NCBI GenBank assembly: GCA_903824665.1 | Contig: CAIJXT010000019.1 | Span: forward strand, 165,472 to 229,471 | Origin: an uncultured Bacteroidota bacterium | GTDB taxonomy: Bacteria; Bacteroidota; Bacteroidia; Chitinophagales; Chitinophagaceae | Direction: 5' to 3' | DNA length: 64,000 nt | In this document: one piece after another, positions 54,294 through 62,309 of the stretch | Layout of the letters: each line of letters opens with the position of its first letter | Numbering within the stretch: the stretch's first letter is position 1 | Notes under the pieces: generated by a model | Told to the model about the DNA's origin: nothing | Databases searched by the model: none | What the model saw: only the letters and a program-made list of their open reading frames with translations | Made by a program: the position numbers and the translations under genes

Positions 54294-54934
54294 ATCAGCC
54301 AGGTTTGGGTATAAGAAAAATAATTGTTCGCATTAAGATCGGCCAATATCAACCCTGCATTATTTTGTTGCACAACTTCTTTAATCAGAACTATTGCATT
54401 TTCCCGATTGGTATGATCCAGATGACTGAATGGCTCGTCCATGATGAGCCAGTTGAAAGACTGTGCCAGTGCCCGCACAATGGCTACCCGCTGGCGTTCG
54501 CCATATGAAAGTGTGGCAGCGAGTGCATTCCTGCGATCTGCCAGCCCCAATCTTTCCAACCAGGCGACTGCCTGCTCTGCAGTCACTATGCCCGTCAGGC
54601 TTCTTTTTACCTCAATATTCTCCCAGGCTGTGAGCCCCGGGAACAAGCGCAAATCCTGAAAAACAATACTCAGACCTGTGGATCGTATCCTGGCGAGTTT
54701 TTCGGGGTCGGCATCACTAAGAGTCTGTTCGCCCCATTTTACCGACCCGGCATAGGTTTGCCGGAGCCCGTATAGTATGTGCACAAATGTGGTTTTGCCG
54801 GCACCAGATACAGCCTGTACCGAAATATGCTCGGCAGGTTTGGCTGTCAAGTCGGCACACCAAACGCCGGAAGACCTGATTCCGGGCCTATCAGTGAGAA
54901 ACTCTGGGAGAACACCTTGCACATTCAACTGCAT
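54290..54934 (-). CDS. ABC transporter ATP-binding protein (LolD/FtsE-like)
   Basis: 214 aa. Walker A at ~41-48 reads AVSGAGKT, so the first Gly of the usual GxSGxGKT is Ala. Next are the Q-loop SIVFQDLRLFPGLTAWENI, signature LSYGERQR (Gly to Tyr at the third position) and Walker B WLIMDEPFSHLDH. These two changes are unusual but the catalytic Lys, Gln and Glu are kept. The next gene is its membrane partner and they overlap by 4 bp. A perfect -7 box lies upstream at 54954-54961. Confidence 0.88.
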   Translation of the reverse strand: MQLNVQGVLPEFLTDRPGIRSSGVWCADLTAKPAEHISVQAVSGAGKTTFVHILYGLRQTYAGSVKWGEQTLSDADPEKLARIRSTGLSIVFQDLRLFPGLTAWENIEVKRSLTGIVTAEQAVAWLERLGLADRRNALAATLSYGERQRVAIVRALAQSFNWLIMDEPFSHLDHTNRENAIVLIKEVVQQNNAGLILADLNANNYFSYTQTWLM

Positions 54935-54953
54935 GGGATAATGGTTGTCTTTT

Positions 54954-54961
54954 CAAAAGTA
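54954..54961 (-). promoter_or_regulatory. -7 promoter element of the ABC pair
   Basis: TACTTTTG on the minus strand, 20 bp before ATG 54934. Confidence 0.45.
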
Positions 54962-55004
54962 ATGCAGTATTGTTGAATTAGCGTGGCTCCAAGCTACTCT
55001 ACAC

Positions 55005-56141
55005 TTACTTCAGTATGGCAATAAACATACTGTCGGCCTTGATACCAATACCATTGATGAGCTCCATATGCTCGACAGACAGGCCTGTAGCAGCGCATAC
55101 TGCCGCAACAACATCCTCGTTTTCGCACCTGAACACAGAGCAAGTGATATAAAACAAACGACCACCGGGCGCCAAACGCTGCGACACATTTATTGCGATG
55201 GTCTGTTGCAGTTGAGAATACGACTGCAGCACTGCTTTATCAAAAAAATACATCTGCTCAGGTGTTCTGGCCCAAGTACCACTGCCAGAGCAAGGCGCAT
55301 CGCAAATAATATTGTCGAAAACAGCATCTGGTGCAACTGTGGCAAGCTGCTGCGACACAGCAACGTCGGCAATGAAACACGCCGGAATATTATGACCATA
55401 CAACCTGAAGCGGTCCTTCAGATTGGCAAGTATACTGGCACGCCTGTCTGAGGCGGTTAACCGGACGGGGACTCCCGAATCCAGAAGCAATAAAGACTTC
55501 CCCCCTGCTCCTGCACAACAGTCGTACCATTGCGCACCGGCTACCGGGCGAAAGAAGCTGCCAGTATGCTGGGAAGATGCATCCTGAACTACATACCAGT
55601 CTGCGGGCAATACCTTGTCGATAGCAGCACCATTGGGGAGCGACAGACATGTTGACGTGACCTGAACAAACGGTATATTGTGCCCGGCCAGCAACGCGAC
55701 GATCTTGCTATGATGCTTGCGCACACGAATGAACAACTGCGGCTGCACCAGCATAGAACTGCGCCACTCGCTGTCGCCTATCCCTTCAGACATTGCAACA
55801 TCTGCGGGGAAAAGCAAATCGCTATCGAAAGCAAATTTTGAATCCGCAGTATCGACACCAGTGAAAAGTTGGGGCAGATAAGGATTGTCGGCATTACATA
55901 AACTAAGACATGCTCTGATCTGGTTAGCGAAAAAAAGGTTGCTATCTTCTGCTGGCAGCGACGTGCTGACAAGCCCACGCGAACATCTGTACCAGCTATA
56001 AACAACAGCAGCCAGCACCTTTCTGTCTCTGCTGCCCAATACGGGATGGCGCCTGCAATAGTCGCGGAGAAAATGGGTAAGCGGCACACTACCGGAGTAG
56101 GTGCCGGTGACCGCTTTTATATGTTGCCACAAATACAGCAT
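55005..56141 (-). CDS. RsmB/NOP-family RNA m5C methyltransferase
   Basis: 378 aa. An N-terminal NusB-like helical part, then a Rossmann methyltransferase with the SAM motif WYDCCAGAGGKSLLLLD, the two catalytic cysteines in DAPCSGSGTWARTPE and ITCSVFRCENEDVV, and the intermediate PAcg-like stretch ALPADWYVVQDASSQHTG. It makes 5-methylcytosine in rRNA or tRNA; RsmB (16S C967) is the best-known member, but the target here is not readable. ATG 56141 (MLYLWQHIKAV) is chosen over a TTG 15 bp upstream. Confidence 0.9.
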   Translation of the reverse strand: MLYLWQHIKAVTGTYSGSVPLTHFLRDYCRRHPVLGSRDRKVLAAVVYSWYRCSRGLVSTSLPAEDSNLFFANQIRACLSLCNADNPYLPQLFTGVDTADSKFAFDSDLLFPADVAMSEGIGDSEWRSSMLVQPQLFIRVRKHHSKIVALLAGHNIPFVQVTSTCLSLPNGAAIDKVLPADWYVVQDASSQHTGSFFRPVAGAQWYDCCAGAGGKSLLLLDSGVPVRLTASDRRASILANLKDRFRLYGHNIPACFIADVAVSQQLATVAPDAVFDNIICDAPCSGSGTWARTPEQMYFFDKAVLQSYSQLQQTIAINVSQRLAPGGRLFYITCSVFRCENEDVVAAVCAATGLSVEHMELINGIGIKADSMFIAILK

Positions 56142-56790
56142 AACAAGACACAACAATACGCAGAATTACGATAGAAAAATAACCTGAAAACACATCTGAA
56201 AGATAACCGTGCAATGGCTTGGGCAAAGTGGTATAAGATAGCAAAAACAATGCAGAAAAAACCAAGTGCCGCAAAAAGAAAAAAGGTGATTTTGTGGGTG
56301 TAAATTTTTCGGAAAAATTTTTTCTAACAATTGTTTGGATTGTCAGAAAATAATCCTATCCAAATACAATTAAAATTGGCAATAAAACACCCGAATAGCC
56401 CTACTGTAGCGACTTTCAGAAGATGTGCATCAGCATAAAAAAGCAAGACTTAATGAAGTCTGTAAGAAAACAAAAATTCGATTGCCCAGACATATCTTTA
56501 GTGAATTCTTTCGCAAAACAAAGCAACACGCATTCTGTAAGTTTCACTAAACAAACAAGTGCCAATTAATTTTTTTTTTCAACAAAATGTTAGCAATTTC
56601 GTCCTCCTGCCAGAGAAAAGCAGGAAACCTTTGAGGAATGTGAAAAAAGAGTTGAGGCTTCGCAAAAAAAACAATAATTTTAGGTAAAGCGTGTAGCAAA
56701 AAAACAGCCTGCGAAAGTAACACTTCGTACAGAAATTGCGACCACTTTACGGTCAGAAAAAGAAAATCAGTGAAAGTTGTTTCACAAAAT
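56142..56790. other. 650-bp AT-rich gap before dnaA
   Basis: No gene is supported. The region is AT-rich with T- and A-runs (for example near 56575), the kind of DNA often found at origins. I found no perfect TTATCCACA/TTATNCACA DnaA box on either strand, so oriC here is not supported. It must carry the dnaA promoter; a TAATTTTA near 56678 is one base off the -7 consensus. Confidence 0.5.
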
Positions 56791-58266
56791 ATGGAAAGTC
56801 ATCTTTACAATACTATCAACAATAATCTTTTGACTGAAGCAGAACAACTTTGGGAGAAGTGTCTTATAATTATCAAAGACAACCTTAGCTGGCGCACCTA
56901 CCAAACATGGTTTGAGCCCATCAAAGCGGTGAGTCTTATAGATAGCGTACTGACGCTGCAGGTACCCAGCCAGTTTTTTTATGAATGGCTCGAAGAGCAT
57001 TATGTGGAGTTGCTGGGCAAAACCATAAAACGTGTGCTTGGCAAAGAAGGTCGCCTCGAATACCGAATCATGATGGAGAGCAACGGCCGCAAGCCCGCCT
57101 CTGTGAACATGCCGGGGAGTACCCAAGGCAAGCCAGGCAAGGACAACAATTATGTGGATATGCCGCTGAAGTGGGATGATCCGCATAATATAAAGACGCC
57201 TTACGCCATACCGGGTCTGAAGCGTATGCAGATAGACCCGCAGCTCAACAGCAACTATATCTTTGACAACTATGTAGAAGGTGACTGTAACCGTGTAGCC
57301 CGCTCAGCCGGCATACATGTGGCGCAGAAACCAGGAGCAACGTCCTTCAACCCGCTTGTAGTATTTGGTGGTGTGGGCTGGGGCAAAACACATCTCGTAC
57401 AGGCCATTGGCAACGAAGTACGCAGGCTGCACCCCAATAAGTCTGTATTGTATGTAAGTGCGGAAAAGTTCATCAACCAGTTTATAGACCACTCCAAGAA
57501 CAATGAAGTAAACGACTTCATCCATTTCTATCAGCTGATAGATGTGCTGATTATGGACGACATACACCTTTTTGTGTCGGCCATCAAAACACAGGATGTT
57601 TTCTTTGCAATATTCAACCACCTGCACCAGAACGGTAAACAGATCATTCTGACCAGCGATACAGCCCCGCGCGACCTCGAAGGTATGCAGGAGCGACTGC
57701 TCAGCAGATTCAGGTGGGGACTCAATGCAGACATACAGGCGCCTGACTTTGAAACAAGACAAGCTATACTGCGTGTAAAAATGCGCCAGGAAGGTCTGGA
57801 AATACCTGATGAAGTAGTACGCTATGTGGCCTACAATGTACAAAGCAATGTACGTGAGCTGGAAGGTGCACTGATCGCATTGTTTGCCCAGGCTACGCTG
57901 AACAAGAAAGAGATAGATCTGGATCTTGCAAAGCGTGTGATGAAGAACTTTGTGAAGACAGCGGCCAGGGAAATGACCATAGAGAACATCCAGAAAATGG
58001 TATGCGATTATTACCATGTATCATACGACCGCCTGCTGACCAAGACCCGTAAACGCGAGGTTGTGCTGGCGCGGCAGATAACGATGTACTTTGCCAAAAA
58101 GTTTACCAAGCAGTCGCTGAAGACCATTGGAGACCACTTTGGTGGGTTTGACCATACTACAGTGATACACTCGTGCCAGACCGTGGAAAACCTGATGGCG
58201 ACAGACACCGAGTACAAAGACAATCTGATGGAGATCCAACAGAAAGTACAAATGGCCAGCACATAA
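56791..58266 (+). CDS. dnaA: Chromosomal replication initiator DnaA
   Basis: 491 aa. Domain I (about 1-85, LWEKCLIIIKDNLSWRTYQTWFEPIKAV), a variable linker, then domain III with Walker A GGVGWGKTH (~193-201), Walker B IMDDIHLF, sensor 1 ILTSDTAPRDLEGMQERLLSRFRWG, and the C-terminal DNA-binding domain with HFGGFDHTTVIHSCQTV. Two points are unusual: the canonical GLGKT is GWGKT, and GGRDHTTV is GGFDHTTV, with Phe for the Arg. ATG 56791 is preferred over a GTG at 56770. Confidence 0.96.
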   Translation: MESHLYNTINNNLLTEAEQLWEKCLIIIKDNLSWRTYQTWFEPIKAVSLIDSVLTLQVPSQFFYEWLEEHYVELLGKTIKRVLGKEGRLEYRIMMESNGRKPASVNMPGSTQGKPGKDNNYVDMPLKWDDPHNIKTPYAIPGLKRMQIDPQLNSNYIFDNYVEGDCNRVARSAGIHVAQKPGATSFNPLVVFGGVGWGKTHLVQAIGNEVRRLHPNKSVLYVSAEKFINQFIDHSKNNEVNDFIHFYQLIDVLIMDDIHLFVSAIKTQDVFFAIFNHLHQNGKQIILTSDTAPRDLEGMQERLLSRFRWGLNADIQAPDFETRQAILRVKMRQEGLEIPDEVVRYVAYNVQSNVRELEGALIALFAQATLNKKEIDLDLAKRVMKNFVKTAAREMTIENIQKMVCDYYHVSYDRLLTKTRKREVVLARQITMYFAKKFTKQSLKTIGDHFGGFDHTTVIHSCQTVENLMATDTEYKDNLMEIQQKVQMAST

Positions 58267-58322
58267 TTTTGCTGGTTGAAAAGAAAATAATTCGCTTTTT
58301 GACATTTTAGCCGATTTTTGAT

Positions 58323-58352
58323 TTGCTTGTTTGGACAATTAGCTTATCTTTG
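58323..58352 (+). promoter_or_regulatory. Promoter of the tRNA pair
   Basis: TTG (58323-58325), 19 bp, TATCTTTG (58345-58352), the ideal Bacteroidetes -33/-7 arrangement, 42 bp before tRNA-Ser. Confidence 0.7.
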
Positions 58353-58394
58353 CAGTCCCTTAAAAAAAGGGAAACAGATTGCAAGGTTAATACA

Positions 58395-58484
58395 GGTGAG
58401 GTGGGAGAGAGGCCGAATCCACTAGTTTGCTAAACTGGCATACGCTGTTAAGGCGTATCGCGGGTTCGAATCCCGCCCTCACCG
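58395..58484 (+). tRNA. tRNA-Ser (anticodon GCT)
   Basis: 90-nt cloverleaf. Acceptor GGTGAGG/CCTCACC with a G discriminator, anticodon loop TTGCTAA (GCT), a long type II variable arm (TACGC/GCGTA stem) and T arm GCGGGTTCGAATCCCGC. No encoded CCA. It follows a promoter at 58323-58352. Confidence 0.95.
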
Positions 58485-58537
58485 CAGATTAACTTAGCAA
58501 AATGCAGTAAACAATCAGTAGCCCTGATTGTAGTACC

Positions 58538-58612
<75 letters not shown>

Positions 58613-58619
58613 TCTTAAA

Positions 58620-58646
58620 AGCTCAGCAGCAATGCTGGGCTTTTTT
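58620..58646 (+). terminator. Terminator of the tRNA pair
   Basis: Stem GCTCAGCA/TGCTGGGC with a short loop, followed by TTTTTT. Confidence 0.85.
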
Positions 58647-58680
58647 AATTCCTATAACGAACCCCGACGAGTGTCGGGAG

Positions 58681-58710
58681 GGTTGCAACTCGTTTCCAGT
58701 CTTCCCGACT
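58681..58710 (+). pseudogene. Remnant of a tRNA-Pro 3' half
   Basis: A 30-base segment aligns with the 3' end of the tRNA-Pro just upstream: GGTTGCAACT against GGTCGCAGGT, and TCCAGTCTTCCCGACT against TCCTGTCTCCCCGACT. The T stem no longer pairs. It could be a decayed duplicate or the scar of an element that once inserted at the tRNA 3' end; a CCCGAC stem just before it (58663-58678) repeats part of it. The following 150 bp hold nothing I can support. Confidence 0.35.
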
Positions 58711-58865
58711 CAAAAAAACCGCCGGTAACGCTACGCTACTTTATTTCAGACAAATTAAGCCAATACAGTGTATGTGGACCAGATTTGATGCATGCAACAA
58801 AGCAAAAAGGCTCACCATTTTACAGATAAACCTTGCAATTAAAATACGCTTTCAGCACTTTTTCG

Positions 58866-59444
58866 CTATCCTACCATTTCAGCGGGCACCATTGTGCGTG
58901 CCCATGCCAGCAGCGAGGGGTACTGTTCGTCTATCAGGTCGTGTGGCAATGTTACCGGCTCATGCTTGGTGGTAAGCCATATCGTATACATGGAGAGTTT
59001 CTTGCCAAATTCCATGTCGCTCATGCTGTTGCCCACCATGATGCTGCGCTTAAAATCTATCGCAGGATAGTCTTCCTGTGCCTGAAGGCCCATTCCGGTG
59101 TTCGGTTTCCGGTTATGATCGTCATCGTTGGTTGCCGTGCAGTTGTAAATCTTGTCTATCCGGCCACCGTATTCTTCCACTGCAGTACGCAGGTTGGTAT
59201 TTATTTCCCGCAGCGCATCCATAGTCATTATACCTCTCCCCACCCCGCGCTGGTTGGTTACCACCACTATCCTGCCAAAAATGCGCGACAAAGTGCCGAT
59301 AGCATCCTGTGCTCCATCATGAAAAACAAACTCACTCCATGATGTAATGTATGACCCTACTGATTCTATATTGATAACTCCGTCTCTGTCCAGGAATAAT
59401 GTCCAACTGCTGTCTATTTCCGGTTTTTGCTCACCCATCTTCAT
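58866..59444 (-). CDS. HAD-family heptose-bisphosphate phosphatase-like (GmhB-like)
   Basis: 192-aa HAD phosphatase. Motif I FLDRDGVIN (Asp19 and Asp21), motif II region VVVTNQRGVGRG, then RKPNTGMGLQAQEDYPAID and motif IV VGNSMSDMEFGKKL. The Cys/His cluster found before RKP in zinc-binding GmhB is missing (only one Cys in YNCTATNDDDHNRKP), so this is a zinc-free variant. It lies 5 bp after gmhA, which supports D,D-heptose-1,7-bisphosphate phosphatase for LPS heptose, or a related sugar phosphate. ATG 59444 used. Confidence 0.82.
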   Translation of the reverse strand: MKMGEQKPEIDSSWTLFLDRDGVINIESVGSYITSWSEFVFHDGAQDAIGTLSRIFGRIVVVTNQRGVGRGIMTMDALREINTNLRTAVEEYGGRIDKIYNCTATNDDDHNRKPNTGMGLQAQEDYPAIDFKRSIMVGNSMSDMEFGKKLSMYTIWLTTKHEPVTLPHDLIDEQYPSLLAWARTMVPAEMVG

Positions 59445-59449
59445 TTCGC

Positions 59450-60028
59450 TTACTTTTTAAATAATTCCGATTCCACCAGCTCGCAGATGATATGACCTAC
59501 TGTAATATGTGATTCCTGTATTCTGGGCGTATCTGTACTCGGTATATTGATCAGGTAGTCACACATCGTTCTGAGCTTTCCTCCCCCCTCTCCAGATAAT
59601 ACTACATTAATCATACCAATTTTCTTCGCCTGGTCCATAGCGTTCATAATATTAACAGAATTGCCCGATGTACTCAAGCCTACAAGCACATCGCCCGGCT
59701 TACCTGTTCCCTTTATGATCCTGCTATACACTACGTCATATCCGTAGTCGTTGGCCACGGCTGTCATGTACGAAGAATTGCAATGCAGCGCCTCTGATGG
59801 CAGCGGGTCGCGGTCTGTGTAAAACCTACCGCTAAACTCTGCAGCCAGGTGCTGTGCATCGGCAGCACTGCCACCATTGCCACAGAAAAGAACCTTGTTC
59901 CCGTTGGCAAATGCATTCACGATCACCTTTGTTACCTGTTCTATAGTACTCATCAATACCGGATCGTTCAGCAGTCGCTGCTTGGTGTCTATTGATGCCT
60001 GTATGATACTCTTAATTCTTTCCTGCAT
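59450..60028 (-). CDS. gmhA: Sedoheptulose-7-phosphate isomerase
   Basis: 192 aa with the SIS fold of GmhA: FCGNGGSAADAQHLAAEFSGRF, CNSSYMTAVANDYGYDVVYSR, VGLSTSGNSVNIMNAM and the C-terminal RIQESHITVGHIICELVE with catalytic Glu and His. It converts sedoheptulose 7-phosphate to D-glycero-D-manno-heptose 7-phosphate, the first step to LPS heptose. ATG 60028 fits the family length; a longer frame extends to 60064. It is the first of a pair with the HAD phosphatase gene. No hldE is in the window. Confidence 0.93.
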   Translation of the reverse strand: MQERIKSIIQASIDTKQRLLNDPVLMSTIEQVTKVIVNAFANGNKVLFCGNGGSAADAQHLAAEFSGRFYTDRDPLPSEALHCNSSYMTAVANDYGYDVVYSRIIKGTGKPGDVLVGLSTSGNSVNIMNAMDQAKKIGMINVVLSGEGGGKLRTMCDYLINIPSTDTPRIQESHITVGHIICELVESELFKK

Positions 60029-60385
60029 TGGTCTATTCCAAATAGTGAATGGTACAAAAATCAAAAAATCGAAACGTAATACACAGATTACTTTTCCACA
60101 TGGGGTTAAAAGTAAGACAGATGCAGCGAATATTCGTAAATGCTTTGTTATTTAACAGCACTGTCTGTGCCTGCAATTCACAGTAATAAATGCTTTTTTG
60201 CCCCGGTCAGAGTCTACTTTTACACTGTGCACCTGTTCTGTTGGTATTCGTAAATACCCACAACCTTTTGCCGGTAGTCACATTAGCAAATATAAAAACA
60301 GCTTGCCCTTGCGCATAAAGGAATAGATGATAGTGCGACACTGAGTATCTGCCCAAACGGGAAGTATAAAGCACGTTGTTGCCTG
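60029..60385. other. 357-bp gap between gmhA and the carboxylase gene
   Basis: Both flanking genes are on the minus strand. I see no gene, strong hairpin or perfect -7 box for gmhA. Confidence 0.5.
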
Positions 60386-62014
60386 TTACACCTGCATCAC
60401 ACCCATCTTAAAATCTCTTTCTTCTTTTGCGTGATTAGCTGCATTGAGGCCTTCAGATATTACATTACGGGTTTCGGCAGGGTCTATTATTTCATCTACC
60501 CACAAGCGGGCTGCTGCATAGTATGCCGATGTCTGACTGTCATACCGGTCCATGATCTCTTTCAGCATTGCTTTTTCTTTTTCCGGGTCTATTACTTCGC
60601 CCTTTGCTTTAAGTGATGCAACCTGTATCTGCAGCAGTGTCTTAGCTGCCTGTTCGCCGCCCATTACCGCTATCTTGGCATTGGGCCACGCATAAATAAA
60701 CCGTGGGTCATACGCCTTACCACACATCGCATAGTTACCAGCACCATAGGAGTTGCCTATGATAATAGTGATCTTGGGAACCACTGAATTCGCTACTGCG
60801 TTCACCAGTTTTGCTCCGTCTTTGATGATGCCGCTCTGTTCGCTGCGACTGCCTACCATAAAGCCCGTAACATCCTGAAGGAAGATCAGCGGAATGCGTT
60901 TCTGGTTGCAATTCATGATAAACCTTGCAGCTTTGTCGGCACTATCGTTGTAGATCACACCGCCCATCTGCATTTCACCCTTGCCGCTCTTCACTATTTT
61001 ACGCTGATTGGCTACAATACCTACCGCCCAGCCGTCTACACGGGCATACCCGCAAACTATGGTTTTCCCATAATCCTCTTTAAACTGGTCAAACTCAGAC
61101 TTGTCTACAATGCACTTGATCACGTCCACCACATCATACTGCTTGTTATTCAGCGCAGACATGATGCCGTAGATCTCACTCATTTCCTTTGCAGGCAGTA
61201 CCGGCTTGGCACGATCATATCCGCGTCTTGGCTGTTCGCCTACCTTATCCATTATGCGGCGCACCTGATCCAGACATTCCTGTTCGGTATCAAACTTATA
61301 ATCCGCTATACCACTCACTTCAGTATGCATTTTTGCGCCACCCAGTGCCTGCTGGTCGGCGTCCTCGCCGATTGCTGCTTTCACCAGGTACGGCCCCGCA
61401 AGGAATATAGAGCCATTGCCTTCCACCATCAGTGTTTCATCGCTCATGATAGGCAGGTAGGCACCACCGGCTACACAGCTACCCATCACTGCAGCGATCT
61501 GGGTAATACCCATCGCACTCATTTGTGCATTATTCCTGAAAATGCGGCCAAAGTGCTCCTTGTCGGGGAAAATCTCGTCCTGCATAGGCAGGTATACGCC
61601 AGCACTATCTACGATGTATATAACAGGCAGGTGGTTTTCCATGGCTATTTCCTGCATACGCAGGTTCTTTTTTCCCGTTATCGGAAACCAGGCTCCGGCC
61701 TTTACTGTATTATCATTGGCTACTATCACACACATTCTGCCACACACATATCCCAGACCTGCCACTGTACCACCTGCCGGGCATCCACCATGTTCCTGGT
61801 ACATATCGTACCCTGTAAACGAACCAATCTCTGTAAATGTTGTTCCTTTATCTATCAGATATTGTATACGCTCTCTGGGGGCCATTTTACCCTTTTCGCG
61901 GGCTTTGTCCATGCTCTTTTTACCACCGCCCATGCTTACGATAGCATGTCTGCGTTTCATTTCGCTCACCGCCAGTTTCATGGCATCCTCATTCTTATTA
62001 AATTCCAGGTTCAT
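60386..62014 (-). CDS. Acyl-CoA carboxylase beta subunit (methylcrotonyl-type)
   Basis: 542-aa carboxyltransferase subunit of a biotin-dependent acyl-CoA carboxylase. N-terminal carboxyltransferase half: MGGGKKSMDKAREKGKMAPRERI, GGCPAGGTVAGLGYV, MQDEIFPDKEHFGRIFRN, AVMGSCVAGGAYLPIMSDETLMV. C-terminal half: PLIFLQDVTGFMVGSRSEQSGIIKDGAKLV, GNSYGAGNYAMCGKAYDPRFIYAWPNAKIAVMGGEQAAKTLL. The MGGEQAAKTL segment points to the methylcrotonyl/geranyl-CoA group rather than propionyl-CoA. The alpha (biotin) subunit is not adjacent. ATG 62014 gives the family N-terminus. Confidence 0.93.
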   Translation of the reverse strand: MNLEFNKNEDAMKLAVSEMKRRHAIVSMGGGKKSMDKAREKGKMAPRERIQYLIDKGTTFTEIGSFTGYDMYQEHGGCPAGGTVAGLGYVCGRMCVIVANDNTVKAGAWFPITGKKNLRMQEIAMENHLPVIYIVDSAGVYLPMQDEIFPDKEHFGRIFRNNAQMSAMGITQIAAVMGSCVAGGAYLPIMSDETLMVEGNGSIFLAGPYLVKAAIGEDADQQALGGAKMHTEVSGIADYKFDTEQECLDQVRRIMDKVGEQPRRGYDRAKPVLPAKEMSEIYGIMSALNNKQYDVVDVIKCIVDKSEFDQFKEDYGKTIVCGYARVDGWAVGIVANQRKIVKSGKGEMQMGGVIYNDSADKAARFIMNCNQKRIPLIFLQDVTGFMVGSRSEQSGIIKDGAKLVNAVANSVVPKITIIIGNSYGAGNYAMCGKAYDPRFIYAWPNAKIAVMGGEQAAKTLLQIQVASLKAKGEVIDPEKEKAMLKEIMDRYDSQTSAYYAAARLWVDEIIDPAETRNVISEGLNAANHAKEERDFKMGVMQV

Positions 62015-62309
62015 CCCTTTTGAATATTTGAGGGTAAAAATAGTGCAATAATCGGGATTTGATGGCTGCACTTGTTTGTTTTTGCTTCACTCGTTTTTAT
62101 ATACTCCCGGCTCGCTTTATGCATAGGTGATAATTCTATTTATTGCAAACCAAAGGTTTCTGCATTTTTTTACGTCTTAATAGAATAGTGCATAGCTACA
62201 GCCCAAAGCACCCTGTCAGTAGCCCTTTTTGCTATCTAATACAAATACCTGAACTTTGGCTCTGAAATTGTGGCCGGGCGCCTCTTCATGTTTTGAATAA
62301 GGCAGTTAT

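Noticed and set aside
56142-56790. Replication origin
   Set aside because: AT-rich DNA next to dnaA is suggestive, but no perfect DnaA box was found by eye.
58632-58829. Small open frame after the tRNA pair
   Set aside because: It begins in the terminator and crosses the tRNA remnant; no start signal or conservation is visible.
61325-62023. A 232-residue open frame on the plus strand
   Set aside because: It is antisense to the acyl-CoA carboxylase beta subunit and is His/Cys-rich without a domain.
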